DNA of 64,000 nucleotides, from positions 124,001-188,000 of the forward strand of contig JALDYZ010000005.1 in NCBI GenBank assembly GCA_030028905.1, written 5' to 3'. How positions within the stretch are numbered: position 1 is the first letter of the stretch; every line of letters starts with the position of its first letter. The position numbers and the translations under genes are program-made. A model generated the notes under the pieces. The model was not told the DNA's origin and searched no databases. It saw only the letters and a program-made list of their open reading frames with translations. Shown here piece by piece: positions 10,281 to 17,854 of this stretch. The DNA is from Ferirhizobium litorale. Its GTDB lineage: Bacteria > Pseudomonadota > Alphaproteobacteria > Rhizobiales > Rhizobiaceae.

Positions 10281-12083
10281 ATGCTTGAAGACAGCCCCAT
10301 GACAAAAATCGATACGGTACTCGCAAAGCTCGGCACGGCGCTGGAAAAGGGGGACATCGACGCGGCGGTCAACCTCTTCCAGGGCGACTGCTACTGGCGC
10401 GATCTCGTGGCGTTCACCTGGAACATCAAGACGATGGAAGGCCATGACCAGATTCGCGACATGCTGACAAACCAGCTTGCCAAGATCAAACCGGCGCAGT
10501 TCCGGCAGGACCAGAAGGAAGTGGCGAGCGGCGACGACGGGATGACGGATGGCTGGTTCGAATTCGAGACCGAGGTCGGGCGCGGCTATGGCCATATCCG
10601 GCTGAAAAACGGTTTGATCTGGACGCTGCTGACGACGATGACGGAATTGAAGGGGCACGAGGAGCCGAAGGGATCGATGCGGCCGATGGGTGTCATGCAT
10701 GGCCATGATCCCAATCGCAAGACATGGCGTGAAAGACGCGAGCAGGAAGCGGCCGAGCTCGGCCACAAGACCCAGCCCTATGTGGTGATCATCGGCGGCG
10801 GCCAGGGCGGAATCGCTCTCGCCGCGCGGCTGCGCCAGCTCGATGTCCCGACGATCATCGTCGAGAAGAACGAGCGACCCGGCGACAGCTGGCGCAAGCG
10901 CTACAAGTCGCTCTGCCTGCACGATCCCGTCTGGTACGATCACCTGCCCTACATTCCGTTCCCGGAGAACTGGCCGGTCTTCGCGCCGAAGGACAAGATC
11001 GGCGACTGGCTGGAAATGTACACGAAGGTCATGGAGCTCAATTACTGGAGCTCGACCACCTGCAAGTCCGCCAGCTACGACGAGAAGGCCAGGGAATGGA
11101 CCGTGGTCGTCGAGCGCGACGGCAAGGAAATCGTGCTGAAGCCCAAGCAGCTCGTGCTCGCTACCGGCATGTCGGGCAAGGCGAACATCCCGAAGTTCGA
11201 AGGGCAGGACGTCTTCAAGGGCGAGCAGCAGCATTCCTCCCAGCATCCGGGTCCGGATGCCTATCGCGGCAAGAAGGTCGTGGTGATCGGCTCGAACAAC
11301 TCCGCCCACGACATTTGCGCCGCACTCTGGGAAGGCGGCGCCGACGTCACAATGGTGCAGCGCTCGTCCACCCATATCGTGCGCTCCGACACGCTGATGG
11401 ATATCGGCCTCGGTGACCTCTATTCCGAGCGGGCGGTGGCATCCGGCATGACGACCAGGAAGGCAGACCTGATCTTCGCCTCGCTGCCCTATCGGATCCT
11501 GCATGAGTTCCAGATCCCGCTCTACGAGAAGATGCGCGAGCGAGACGCGAAGTTCTACGCAGACCTTGAAAAGGCGGGCTTCATGCTGGACTGGGGCGCC
11601 GATGGTTCCGGCCTGTTCATGAAGTACCTGCGCCGCGGCTCGGGCTACTATATCGACGTAGGGGCCTGCGACCTCGTCATCGACGGCTCGATCAAGCTGA
11701 AATCGGGATCGGATGTCAGCCACCTCACCGAAAATGCCGTTGTCCTCAAGGATGGCACCGAGCTTCCCGCCGACCTGGTGGTCTATGCCACCGGATACGG
11801 GTCGATGAACGGCTGGGCGGCGGACCTCATATCCAAGGAAGTGGCCGACAAGGTCGGCAAGTGCTGGGGCCTCGGTTCCGCTACGCCGAAGGATCCAGGC
11901 CCGTGGGAAGGCGAGCAGCGCAACATGTGGAAGCCGACCCAACAGGAGGCGTTGTGGTTCCATGGCGGCAACCTGCACCAGTCGCGGCACTACTCGCAGT
12001 ATCTTTCGCTGCAGCTGAAGGCCCGCAAGGAAGGCATACCGACGCCGGTTCATGGGCTGCAGGAACGTCATCACCTGTCCTGA
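10281..12083 (+). CDS. Flavin-containing monooxygenase with N-terminal NTF2-like domain
   Basis: Start at the ATG at 10281 is set by a strong GGAGGAG five bases upstream, giving 600 residues. Residues about 8-125 look like an NTF2/SnoaL-type cone (GDIDAAVNLFQGDCYWRDLV). From about residue 167 a class B flavoprotein monooxygenase follows: FAD Rossmann motif VIIGGGQGGIALAARL, an FxGxxxH-like stretch (FKGEQQHSSQHP) and a second dinucleotide motif VVVIGSNNSAHDICAAL near residue 332. It would oxygenate an organic substrate using NADPH and O2; Baeyer-Villiger or N/S-oxidation cannot be separated by eye. It is transcribed from a sigma-54 promoter under an AcoR-like activator and ends in a strong terminator, so it is probably a single-gene inducible unit. 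Confidence 0.9.
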   Translation: MLEDSPMTKIDTVLAKLGTALEKGDIDAAVNLFQGDCYWRDLVAFTWNIKTMEGHDQIRDMLTNQLAKIKPAQFRQDQKEVASGDDGMTDGWFEFETEVGRGYGHIRLKNGLIWTLLTTMTELKGHEEPKGSMRPMGVMHGHDPNRKTWRERREQEAAELGHKTQPYVVIIGGGQGGIALAARLRQLDVPTIIVEKNERPGDSWRKRYKSLCLHDPVWYDHLPYIPFPENWPVFAPKDKIGDWLEMYTKVMELNYWSSTTCKSASYDEKAREWTVVVERDGKEIVLKPKQLVLATGMSGKANIPKFEGQDVFKGEQQHSSQHPGPDAYRGKKVVVIGSNNSAHDICAALWEGGADVTMVQRSSTHIVRSDTLMDIGLGDLYSERAVASGMTTRKADLIFASLPYRILHEFQIPLYEKMRERDAKFYADLEKAGFMLDWGADGSGLFMKYLRRGSGYYIDVGACDLVIDGSIKLKSGSDVSHLTENAVVLKDGTELPADLVVYATGYGSMNGWAADLISKEVADKVGKCWGLGSATPKDPGPWEGEQRNMWKPTQQEALWFHGGNLHQSRHYSQYLSLQLKARKEGIPTPVHGLQERHHLS

Positions 12084-12127
12084 CTCCCAAGCATGACCGC
12101 GGGCAGGAATGTTGCTGCCCGCAAGAG

Positions 12128-12170
12128 GTGACGGCGGCAGCCCCCTGCCAGGGCTGCCGCCGTCACGTTT
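12128..12170 (+). terminator. Rho-independent terminator after the monooxygenase gene
   Basis: A perfect 16-bp GC-rich stem (12128-12143 with 12151-12166, 7-base loop) is followed by GTTTT. It starts 45 bases after the stop codon of the monooxygenase gene and separates it from the antiporter gene. Confidence 0.88.
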
Positions 12171-12362
12171 TCCACGGGACCTGCCCCTCAAATGTGCCGG
12201 GACGTGCTGGACCCCGTCGCCCAAGCGATGCTAGCTTGTCCGGGCAATCATCAACATTGAGCGACATCAACAATTTGACAGGAGAGCGCCGGTCGCGCAT
12301 GGGGGACGTCCGATCGTCGAAACGACGGACCCGATGAAACGCCGGCACAGTGGAAACCAGAC

Positions 12363-14099
12363 GTGCATCACGAAGTCGCACTCATCGCTACAGTCGCAAT
12401 CGGATTCGTTTTTGCGGCGGTGCTCGGCTACGTTGCCGATCGCCTTCGGTTGCCGCCCCTTGTCGGCTATCTCGTCGCCGGCATGCTGATGGGCCCCTTC
12501 ACGCCCGGGGTCGTTGCCGATGTCGACCTGGCCAGCCAGCTCGCGGAAATGGGCATCATCCTGCTCATGTTCGGGGTCGGGCTGCATTTTTCGACCCTGG
12601 ACCTGATGGCCGTTCGTGGTGTCGCCATACCGGGAGCGGTTGCCCAGATCGCGCTCGCGACTGTTCTCGGCATGCTGATGTGCTCGCAGTGGGGCTGGAG
12701 CATCGGGGCGGGGCTGGTGTTCGGCCTCAGCCTGTCGGTGGCCAGCACGGTCGTGCTGCTCAAGGCGCTCGAGGAGCGCAACCTGGTCGATACTGCAAAG
12801 GGACGCGTGGCGGTCGGCTGGTTGATCGTCGAGGATCTGGCGATGGTGCTTGCCCTCGTGTTGCTGCCGGTCCTCGCCGAAATCCTGCAGGCTCCCGCGG
12901 ACGCGGCCAGGGACAGCACCGGGATCGCGCTGACGATCGCCGTGACGCTGATCAAGGTCGGGCTTTTTGCGGTGATGGCAGTTGTCCTCGGACCAAAGGT
13001 CGTTCCCTGGCTTCTCACCCGCGTCGCACGGACCGGTTCGCGCGAACTGTTCACGCTTTCGGTGCTTGCCGTCGCCCTTGGTATTGCCTTCGGCTCGGCC
13101 GAGTTGTTCGGCGTGTCCTTTGCGCTTGGCGCCTTTTTTGCCGGGGTGGTGATGAGCGAGTCTCATCTTAGCCACCGCGCCGCCGAGGACTCGCTGCCAC
13201 TGCAGAATGCCTTCTCGGTCCTCTTCTTCGTATCGGTCGGTATGCTTTTCGACCCGTCCGTGCTCACCAATGATCCCATGGCCGTGCTCGGGGCGTTGGC
13301 CCTCATCATCATCGGAAAGGCCGCGATCGCGCTGCTGATCGTGCTGCTGCTGCGCTATCCCCTCGGCATGGGTCTGACGGTCGCGGCCGGTCTCGCCCAG
13401 ATCGGTGAATTCTCCTTCATCCTGGCGGGACTTGGCGTGGGCCTCGGCTTGCTTCCGACAGAAGGCAAGGACCTGATCCTCGCCGCCGCGATCCTGTCGA
13501 TCACGCTCAATCCGCTGGTCTTTCTTGCCGCCGAGGCGCTGGAGCGATATGCCCGTGCGACCTGGCCATCCTTCGTCGATGGCCACGGCAAGAAAAAGCG
13601 CGATGCTCTCGGCAGGGAACTGGCGCGCATCAGGGCGGCGCGGGACGAACGGGAAAAGGAACACCGGCTGGAGGTCGAACACCTCGTCGAGACCTTCCCG
13701 CTGCTGGCCAAGGTCAACGAGTATTCCCAGGAGGAACTGCTGCTCCTGTTCCGCCCACGCTCGGCCGCGCCCGGCGAGAGGGTCATCCGTGCGGGCGACA
13801 GGGGCGACGGCATGTTCTTCATTTCCTCGGGTGCCGTCGAAGTGCAGCTCGAGGATGCCTCGATCCGTCTGGAGGCCGGCAGTTTCTTTGGAGAGATGGC
13901 GTTGCTGACCGGAGGGCGTCGTACCGCCGATGTCGTCGCTGTCGATTTCTGCGAGTTCCTCATCCTGGAACGTCGCGATTTCTATGCCTTCATGGCGCGT
14001 CACCCGGACCTGCGCGCTGCCGTGAGCAACATGGCGCGGAAACGGACCGAGGCCAACGTGCAGAGGAAGAACAGCAGCCAGTCGCTCGACGCGAAGTAG
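12363..14099 (+). CDS. Kef/YbaL-type monovalent cation:proton antiporter with cNMP-binding domain
   Basis: The 578-residue protein starts at a GTG (MHHEVALIATVAIGFVF). Residues about 5-385 form a CPA2-family membrane domain with some twelve helices, including the characteristic LPPLVGYLVAGMLMGPFTPG and LVFGLSLSVASTVVLLKALE segments and the EDLAM motif. No RCK/TrkA-N domain follows. Instead the C-terminus (about 455-560) is a cyclic-nucleotide-binding domain with a near-consensus phosphate-binding cassette FFGEMALLTGGRRTADV, in which the Gly-Glu and Arg-Thr ligand contacts are kept. The likely role is potassium or sodium/proton exchange gated by cAMP or cGMP. The Shine-Dalgarno is weak, so the start is less certain than the identity. 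Confidence 0.9.
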   Translation: MHHEVALIATVAIGFVFAAVLGYVADRLRLPPLVGYLVAGMLMGPFTPGVVADVDLASQLAEMGIILLMFGVGLHFSTLDLMAVRGVAIPGAVAQIALATVLGMLMCSQWGWSIGAGLVFGLSLSVASTVVLLKALEERNLVDTAKGRVAVGWLIVEDLAMVLALVLLPVLAEILQAPADAARDSTGIALTIAVTLIKVGLFAVMAVVLGPKVVPWLLTRVARTGSRELFTLSVLAVALGIAFGSAELFGVSFALGAFFAGVVMSESHLSHRAAEDSLPLQNAFSVLFFVSVGMLFDPSVLTNDPMAVLGALALIIIGKAAIALLIVLLLRYPLGMGLTVAAGLAQIGEFSFILAGLGVGLGLLPTEGKDLILAAAILSITLNPLVFLAAEALERYARATWPSFVDGHGKKKRDALGRELARIRAARDEREKEHRLEVEHLVETFPLLAKVNEYSQEELLLLFRPRSAAPGERVIRAGDRGDGMFFISSGAVEVQLEDASIRLEAGSFFGEMALLTGGRRTADVVAVDFCEFLILERRDFYAFMARHPDLRAAVSNMARKRTEANVQRKNSSQSLDAK

Positions 14100-14203
14100 T
14101 GCTGCTGTCGAGCACCCGCCTCGGGCTCGGGTTCGCCGCCTCGCGCGAGACCCGGCGGCGCAGCTTTTGCCACGGCGACGTTGGCGAGCGATTGGAGCGA
14201 TGC

Positions 14204-15655
14204 ATGTCCTCACAGGCCAAGTCGGGTAGGGTTGTTCCAGTGCCTGTCGTGGCCATCATCGGCGGTGGGTTCACCGGCGCTGCGGTTGCCCTGCATCTTG
14301 CGGCGAAAGCGGAGGCACACAGGATCCGTATCGTGGTGTTCGAACCGAGGCGCCGCATCGGCGCCGGTCTGGCCTATGATACCGACGAGCCCGCCCATCG
14401 CATCAACGTGCCCGCGGGCCGCATGAGCCTCTTCCCGGACGATCCCGAACATTTCCTGCGTTGGATCGAGGACCGTAGCGCCGTTGCCGACGATACCGGG
14501 GCCACGGGTCCCGACGGTCTCGTATATCCGAGACGGCGATTGTTCGGGGACTATGTGCATTCGACCCTGAGCCCGCTGATCGAGAGCGGACGCGTGGAGC
14601 ACCGCCGTGCCGCGATAACCGCCATAGAGCCGAGTGATGGGCGCCGCTGGACGGTGGCCGACGATGGCGGAAACCGCCTGGATGCCGATTTCGTCGTGGT
14701 CGCTGCGACCCATCCCGCGCCGGACATGCCACGAACCCTAAATGCGCTTTCGGGCGATCCGCGCCTTGTTGCCGATACCACCAAACCGGGTGCCCTCGAT
14801 GCGATCGGCAAGGACGACCGCATTCTGGTGATCGGCAATGGCCTGACATCGGCCGATGTCATCGCGACGCTTTCCGGACGCGGCCACACCGGCCATATCA
14901 CCGCCATATCGCGTCGTGGCCTGCGGTCGCGGGGGCACCCGGCCATGGTCCAGGAGCCATTTGGGGACTTTGTCGCGCAGCCGCCGAAAACGGCTTCAGA
15001 GCTTCTGCTTAGGACAAAGCACTTGCTGCTGGAAGCGGCGGCATCGGGGCTCAGTTGGCACGCCGTGCTCGACGCCCTTCGCGGCCAGGGGCAGCAAATC
15101 TGGCAGGCGCTGCCGCTGGCCGAACGGCGGCGCATCGTGCGGCATCTCCGGCCCTACTGGGACGTTCACCGCTTCCGCATCGCGCCACAAGTCGAGGCCG
15201 TCCTCGACGAGGCGGTGGCAGCCGGACGGCTCGATGTCATCGCCGGCTCGGTGGCGTCCGCGCTTCCGCAGGATCACGAGATCCGCTGTGTGCTTCGACT
15301 TCGCGGGCGCAAGGAGCCGCGTTTGATCGATGTCGATGCGGTCGTGGTCACGACGGGGCCTGCGCATGGAGCCGTCCTCGATGCCCAGAATTGGGCGCGG
15401 GCGCTTGCAAAAAAGGGCCTGCTTGCCATGTGCCCGACAGGACTGGGTCTCTCCTGCGATCGCCGGTCACGGGCGCTGCGGGCAGACGGAACGCCCGTCG
15501 AAGGCCTCTATGTTGCCGGGCCGCTAGCGCGCGGCACGTTCGGGGAACTGATGGGCCTGCCGCAGGTCACGGAACACGCCGCGCTGGTTGCCGAGGAGCT
15601 TGCCTGCGCTCTGGGAAAGTTGCCGGAAGCCGACCGGCCCGGCCCCCCTCACTGA
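14204..15655 (+). CDS. FAD/NAD(P)-binding protein (NAD_binding_9-like)
   Basis: The start at ATG 14204 is supported by GGAG seven bases upstream; an in-frame GTG at 14099 overlapping the antiporter stop is possible but gives an atypical N-terminal tail. The 483-residue protein begins with VPVVAIIGGGFTGAAVALHL, an FAD Rossmann motif, then EPRRRIGAGLAYDTDEPAHRIN, a signature of the FAD-NAD(P)-binding family seen with hydroxyacylglutathione-type and siderophore-related oxidoreductases. A second nucleotide motif DRILVIGNGLTSADVIATL appears near residue 210, and the C-terminal block GLYVAGPLARGTFGELMGLP closes the fold. The exact reaction is unknown. It follows the antiporter gene by about 100 bases on the same strand. 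Confidence 0.82.
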   Translation: MSSQAKSGRVVPVPVVAIIGGGFTGAAVALHLAAKAEAHRIRIVVFEPRRRIGAGLAYDTDEPAHRINVPAGRMSLFPDDPEHFLRWIEDRSAVADDTGATGPDGLVYPRRRLFGDYVHSTLSPLIESGRVEHRRAAITAIEPSDGRRWTVADDGGNRLDADFVVVAATHPAPDMPRTLNALSGDPRLVADTTKPGALDAIGKDDRILVIGNGLTSADVIATLSGRGHTGHITAISRRGLRSRGHPAMVQEPFGDFVAQPPKTASELLLRTKHLLLEAAASGLSWHAVLDALRGQGQQIWQALPLAERRRIVRHLRPYWDVHRFRIAPQVEAVLDEAVAAGRLDVIAGSVASALPQDHEIRCVLRLRGRKEPRLIDVDAVVVTTGPAHGAVLDAQNWARALAKKGLLAMCPTGLGLSCDRRSRALRADGTPVEGLYVAGPLARGTFGELMGLPQVTEHAALVAEELACALGKLPEADRPGPPH

Positions 15656-15673
15656 ATTGCGGAGCGGTGCGCG

Positions 15674-15889
15674 CTACGCGCCCAGTAGGCCGTCGATCTG
15701 GGCGATAATGGCGGCGTAGGAATCGATATGGCGATGATATTCGTCCCGGATCTTCTTAGTCACGTCTGACAAAGGGCCGTCGCCCTCCTGCTGGAAGTGC
15801 CGGATGTCCCGTTCCTGCAGTTCCTGGAGGTGCCCTTCATGCTCCTTCATCTTGCGTTCGCAGTGTTCTCGCAGCTTGATCAGGTCCAT
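15674..15889 (-). CDS. Small coiled-coil hypothetical protein (71 aa)
   Basis: The ATG at 15889 is preceded by GGAGGAAAG at ideal spacing, which favours it over longer in-frame starts. The product begins MDLIKLREHCERKMKEHEGH, is very rich in Glu, His, Lys and Arg, and is predicted by heptad-like spacing to be mostly helical. It has no signal peptide or membrane segment. I do not recognise a named family. It is convergent with the FAD protein gene (18-base gap between stop codons) and lies leftward of the candidate sRNA. Confidence 0.7.
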   Translation of the reverse strand: MDLIKLREHCERKMKEHEGHLQELQERDIRHFQQEGDGPLSDVTKKIRDEYHRHIDSYAAIIAQIDGLLGA

Positions 15890-16010
15890 GCTTTCCTCCG
15901 TCGCTAGACTCCATTTTACAATGCGGCCAATCAGCTGGACCATCAAGTAATCGTTGGTATGGCGCGCGGGAAATTGCGGTTCGAAACACAACGGTTCGCT
16001 TCGGCGCGGG

Positions 16011-16086
16011 AAAAAATGCCCGCTCTAACGGCGGGCCAGGCGATTGGGAGGGAAGCGGGTACAGGGGATCGTCATCAGACCCGCGC
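16011..16086 (-). ncRNA. Candidate small RNA with Rho-independent terminator
   Basis: On the minus strand this intergenic stretch has a promoter-like pair (TTGCCG at 16119-16114, 16-base spacer, TAATAT at 16097-16092), then a possible 5' stem GCGGGU/ACCCGC (16079-16084 with 16055-16060), a C/U-rich linker CUUCCCUCCCA, and a 6-bp GCCCGC/GCGGGC hairpin (16018-16036) followed by six U. No minus-strand gene lies upstream, so the terminator has no coding partner. The layout (stem, anti-Shine-Dalgarno-like loop, terminator, about 75 nt) resembles trans-acting alphaproteobacterial sRNAs. The remaining part of the 15890-16315 gap shows no convincing reading frame. Confidence 0.5.
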
Positions 16087-16315
16087 CTTTAATATTAGTT
16101 AAACATAAATTACCGGCAAGGTCAGATTCCCTGGATCTGGTACGGTCGCCGAAAAAAAATGCGGTGATGACAGGGAGCGATTTTCGATAGTGGCGCCGTG
16201 ACTACCAGTGCCGAGGTTCGGCCGATTGTTGGAGCAACCATAGGCCAACTGGTGGCTTTACAATTCGCCCCCCACTTGCCACTGCTTGAACCAATGGTCA
16301 CGCTGGAGCCATCAA

Positions 16316-16888
16316 ATGAAGTTCGAGAAGTTGCCGATAGCGGATGTCGTCCGGATCACACCGTTGCGCAGGCAGGACAATCGCGGCTACTTCTCGGAGG
16401 TCTTTCGCGACGATCTGTTCCGTGAACACGTTGCAGATGTCTCCTTCCTCCAGGAAAACCAGTCTCTGTCGCTCGAAGTGGGGACGGTGCGGGGCTTGCA
16501 CTTCCAGCTCGAACCCTTTGCGCAAGGCAAGCTGGTTCGCTGCATCGCCGGTGCGATCTACGATGTCGCCGTAGACATCCGGCAAGGCTCGCCGACCTTT
16601 GGGCAGTGGGTAGGGGCCGAACTTTCCGGAGAAAACGGCGAGCAGCTGTGGATTCCGCCGGGGTTTGCCCACGGTTTCAAGACGCTGAGGCCCTCGACAC
16701 TGATCCACTACAAGGTGACGGCACTCTATAGCGCCGCCCACGACCGGGGCCTTCGCTGGGACGATCCGGCGATCGGTATCGCCTGGCCGGACTCCTCGGG
16801 ACAAGTGGTGCTTTCGGAAAAGGACAGGGTGCAGCCCTTGCTGGCGGACCTTCCGTCGTCCTTCGTCTATCAAGCGTCAGGGTCGTAG
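16316..16888 (+). CDS. rfbC: dTDP-4-dehydrorhamnose 3,5-epimerase
   Basis: The ATG at 16316 (MKFEKLPIADVVRITPLRRQ) has GGAG eight bases upstream and gives 190 residues, the usual RmlC length. The cupin fold shows the family landmarks NRGYFSEVFR, FLQENQSLS, VRGLHFQ with the catalytic His, and IPPGFAHGF. It epimerises dTDP-4-dehydro-6-deoxyglucose at C3 and C5 to the L-lyxo form. The reductase gene rfbD follows after 12 bases. rmlA and rmlB are not present in the window, so the substrate must come from genes elsewhere. Confidence 0.95.
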   Translation: MKFEKLPIADVVRITPLRRQDNRGYFSEVFRDDLFREHVADVSFLQENQSLSLEVGTVRGLHFQLEPFAQGKLVRCIAGAIYDVAVDIRQGSPTFGQWVGAELSGENGEQLWIPPGFAHGFKTLRPSTLIHYKVTALYSAAHDRGLRWDDPAIGIAWPDSSGQVVLSEKDRVQPLLADLPSSFVYQASGS

Positions 16889-16900
16889 CGGGGCAAGGTC

Positions 16901-17785
16901 ATGCGGATTGTCGTCACGGGCAAGGAAGGTCAGGTGGTGCAGTCGCTCTGCGAGATCGATCCGGGCCTTGGCGTGGAAATTGTCGCAGTCGGCAGGCCGG
17001 AACTCGACCTCGCAATGCCGGCCACGGTGTTGCCGGCGCTTGAGGCGCTCAGACCCGATGTCGTCGTCTCGGCTGCGGCCTATACCGCGGTCGACAAGGC
17101 AGAAGGCGAACCTGAAGCCGCCTTTGCCATCAACGGCGACGGGGCCGGGGCGGTCGCGCGCGCAGCTGCGGCACTGGGTGTCCCGGTCATACACCTCTCG
17201 ACCGACTACGTTTTCGATGGCTCGAAGGCTGAGCCCTATGTCGAGACCGACGTGACGGGACCGCTATCTGTCTACGGCCGCTCAAAGCTCGAGGGCGAGC
17301 GCCAGGGTGCCGCCGCGACCGACAACCACGTGCTGTTGCGCACCTGTTGGGTCTACTCGCCGTTCGGCGCCAATTTCGTGAAGACCATGCTGCGGCTCGC
17401 CGAAAGCCGTGACGTCGTCTCGGTCGTCGCCGACCAGCGCGGACGGCCGACGTCCGCCCTCGATATTGCCTCGGCCGTGATCGCAGTTGCGCGCCGCCTG
17501 GTTGCCGACCCGGACCCTGCGCTTCGCGGCACCTTCCATCTGGCAGGATCTGGCGAGGCCAGCTGGGCGGATTTTGCCGAGGCGATTTTCGACGGGTTCG
17601 AAAAGCGGGGCGGTCGGCATGTTTCGGTGACGAGAATTGCAACCGCCGACTATCCAACCCCGGCGACGCGGCCGCAGAATTCGCGGCTCGCAACCGACAA
17701 GCTGGCTTCCACCTTTGGGGTCGTGCTGCCCGACTGGCGCCAGTCGCTGGACAGAGTGCTCGACACCCTCCTGGCCAAGGGGTAA
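16901..17785 (+). CDS. rfbD: dTDP-4-dehydrorhamnose reductase
   Basis: The 294-residue protein is an extended SDR (RmlD) that reduces dTDP-4-dehydro-L-rhamnose to dTDP-L-rhamnose with NAD(P)H. The N-terminal MRIVVTGKEGQVVQSL carries the dinucleotide-binding glycines, ISTDYVFDG-like HLSTDYVFDGSKAEPY is the family signature, and the catalytic YxxxK is seen as YGRSKLEGE. An AAGG ribosome site precedes the ATG. It forms an operon with rfbC and converges on exoP, separated by a strong dyad. Confidence 0.95.
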   Translation: MRIVVTGKEGQVVQSLCEIDPGLGVEIVAVGRPELDLAMPATVLPALEALRPDVVVSAAAYTAVDKAEGEPEAAFAINGDGAGAVARAAAALGVPVIHLSTDYVFDGSKAEPYVETDVTGPLSVYGRSKLEGERQGAAATDNHVLLRTCWVYSPFGANFVKTMLRLAESRDVVSVVADQRGRPTSALDIASAVIAVARRLVADPDPALRGTFHLAGSGEASWADFAEAIFDGFEKRGGRHVSVTRIATADYPTPATRPQNSRLATDKLASTFGVVLPDWRQSLDRVLDTLLAKG

Positions 17786-17810
17786 GGCCATGAAAGTGGC
17801 TGCCTGTTGA

Positions 17811-17849
17811 TTGTCGGTGATACGGGCCTTGCGCCCATATCACCGACAA
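17811..17849. terminator. Dyad between convergent rfbD and exoP, likely bidirectional terminator
   Basis: A 12-bp perfect stem (17811-17822 with 17838-17849) continues after one mismatch into GGGC/GCCC with a 5-base loop. It fills the gap between the rfbD stop and the exoP stop. No clear T-run flanks it, so it may rely on Rho or act mainly as an RNA 3'-end stabiliser. Confidence 0.6.
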
Positions 17850-17854
17850 CTGCC

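Noticed and set aside
10140-12224. Long minus-strand frame opposite the flavin monooxygenase
   Set aside because: It is antisense to a gene with strong motifs, promoter and terminator, and has no ribosome site or family match.
12267-14213. Long minus-strand frame opposite the Kef-type antiporter
   Set aside because: Its composition (Arg, Gln, Asp, His-rich) is typical of a shadow frame, and the plus-strand protein is clearly real.
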